Positions 63,196 to 64,000 of a stretch of 64,000 bases of DNA are shown in pieces (the first letter of the stretch is position 1; every line of letters begins with the position of its first letter). Source of the DNA: CAWINY01 sp963837635 (GTDB taxonomy: Bacteria > Acidobacteriota > Terriglobia > Terriglobales > Acidobacteriaceae); NCBI GenBank assembly GCA_963837635.1, contig CAWINY010000003.1, positions 743,065-807,064 of the forward strand, in the 5' to 3' direction. The translations under genes and the position numbers were made by a program. The notes under the pieces are model-generated. The model searched no databases. It was not told the DNA's origin and saw only the letters and a list, made by a program, of their open reading frames with translations.

Positions 63196-63576
63196 TCATG
63201 CGGTCTTTTGCGCTTTTTCCGGATCGCTTCCCACGCGCTTGCGATACCACTTGCGCTGCTTCGTTCCGGTCAGATCGATACCGCCGATCAACAGCGCAAA
63301 CTCCTCGCGGCTTAACTGCACACGCCCGTTTTCGGACACGGGCCAGTGCAGCCGGCCTTGCTCCATGCGCCGCGCGCAAACCCAGAGGCTGTTGCCATCG
63401 AAGAAAAGGATCTTCATGCGATCCCTTCGTTTATTGGAAAACAAGAACAGATGGCCGCTTTCTGGATTCTCCTGCAACTGGCCCACAACAAGACCATACA
63501 GACCATCGAAGCCGAGACGCATATCCGTAGCAGCGGTGGCGACATAGACGCGCGTTGCCGCACCCAATCCCAACAC
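63196..63576 (-). CDS. tnpB: IS66 accessory protein TnpB
   Basis: A 126-aa protein with RVYVATAATDMRLGFDGLYG, LFLFSNKRRDRMKILFFDGN and WVCARRMEQGRLHWP, the hallmark of IS66 Orf2 proteins needed for transposition. It lies between TnpA and TnpC on the same strand, with stop and start a few bases apart, so the three are co-transcribed. Confidence 0.94.
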   Translation of the reverse strand: MLGLGAATRVYVATAATDMRLGFDGLYGLVVGQLQENPESGHLFLFSNKRRDRMKILFFDGNSLWVCARRMEQGRLHWPVSENGRVQLSREEFALLIGGIDLTGTKQRKWYRKRVGSDPEKAQKTA

Positions 63577-63580
63577 CGCC

Positions 63581-63958
63581 TTACTCCTGTTCCAGAACTG
63601 CCATCAGACGCATCAACGTCAGCGTATCGAAGCCGCTGACCACGCCGATGCGGCGGCCGCCGGTCAGCTCGACAAATAGAGTCGCTCCCTGGCGCGCCTC
63701 CGGCCGTGCCACCGCGGGTTGCTCCACCAGTTCCAGCGGAACGAATGTAATGCTGTGTGAGGATGCCGCATCATCTGGAACCGCCGCGTCAGCGGTACGC
63801 ATGCGCTTGCGGTAGTTGTCCAGCGTCGCTAACGAAAGACCATGCCGACGGCAAAATGCCTGCCGCGCCAGTCCGCTCTGTTCATACTCCGATACCAGCC
63901 GCGCCGCCTCTTCCCGGCTCCGCCGACGTCTCACTTTCTGCTCTTGCGGTTCAGTCAT
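63581..63958 (-). CDS. tnpA: IS66 accessory protein TnpA
   Basis: A 125-aa protein whose N-terminal half holds a helix-turn-helix (SREEAARLVSEYEQSGLARQ, AFCRRHGLSLATLDNYRKRM) and whose C-terminal half has VELTGGRRIGVVSGFDTLTL, as in IS66 TnpA/Orf1 proteins. It is the first gene of the three and begins 43 bases from the window end. It is probably needed with TnpB for transposase assembly on the ends. Confidence 0.92.
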   Translation of the reverse strand: MTEPQEQKVRRRRSREEAARLVSEYEQSGLARQAFCRRHGLSLATLDNYRKRMRTADAAVPDDAASSHSITFVPLELVEQPAVARPEARQGATLFVELTGGRRIGVVSGFDTLTLMRLMAVLEQE

Positions 63959-64000
63959 GAACCAACTACATCACAGTCAAATGCGCGGCGAAAGAATGGA

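Larger units (their letters stand above)
61447..64000. mobile_element. IS66-family insertion sequence (right end just beyond the window)
   Basis: The left end begins at about 61447 with GTATCCATTC. The reverse complement of the last window bases reads TCCATTC followed by CGC-rich sequence, so the right end should lie a few bases outside. GATCGATC at 61439-61446 is the predicted 8-bp target duplicate. The three genes tnpA, tnpB and tnpC are all present, in the usual order, reading leftward. Confidence 0.8.

Overview
The window is GC-rich chromosomal DNA of a Gram-negative-type bacterium, most likely a soil Acidobacteriota (Terriglobia-like). That assignment is inferred from the gene content: paired DUF507 genes, an Hfq with a long N-terminal extension, a VKOR/thioredoxin pair, a Kdo hydroxylase, large IPT/Big_5/RHS proteins and many families of intergenic palindromes. 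No rRNA, tRNA or CRISPR array was recognised.

Layout. Positions 1-3800 are housekeeping DNA: recJ (cut by the window edge), a conserved hypothetical, two DUF507 genes and queG. Positions 3789-33097 look like one integrated mobilisable element of about 29.3 kb. It lies between 16-bp direct repeats, the left one overlapping the queG stop codon, with a tyrosine recombinase just inside the right end. It carries a MOB_F-type DNA-processing set (TrwA-like, TrwB/VirD4-like and TrwC/TraI-like), with a HEPN-motif protein gene placed between the coupling protein and the relaxase, and a candidate oriT. It has no recognisable mating-pair (type IV secretion) genes, so it would need a helper. Its cargo is a secretion/RHS cassette: a small secreted protein, a 349-aa secreted RHS-type protein and a 5,678-aa multidomain IPT/Ig/RHS protein. 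A small gene that may encode immunity follows directly. A broken ardC lies near the integrase.

Positions 33100-43000 return to core functions: two related glycine-zipper proteins around a Kdo hydroxylase, an M50 site-2-type protease, HU, dCTP deaminase, Hfq-like protein, a thioredoxin-like/VKOR pair, mannose-1-phosphate guanylyltransferase and phosphoglucomutase/phosphomannomutase. At 43114-45796 a HEPN-motif gene is split by an intact IS1380-family element with a CTAG target duplication; removing the IS and one CTAG restores the reading frame.

Positions 45800-61450 hold a NarL-type two-component pair, frr, rpoD, lemA, a remnant of a DtxR-type regulator, an outer-membrane protein, an NRAMP metal transporter, a universal stress protein, dodecin, a DUF2207 membrane protein, a patatin-like lipase, a His-rich secreted peptide and the start of a GH57 glycosidase. 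An IS66-family element (tnpA, tnpB, tnpC) interrupts the GH57 gene at 61447 and runs to, or just past, the window end.

The most unusual content is the mobilisable element: its mobilisation operon containing a HEPN gene, the giant RHS cargo that is still growing by exact 816-bp tandem duplication, and the structured DNA near ardC and the integrase.
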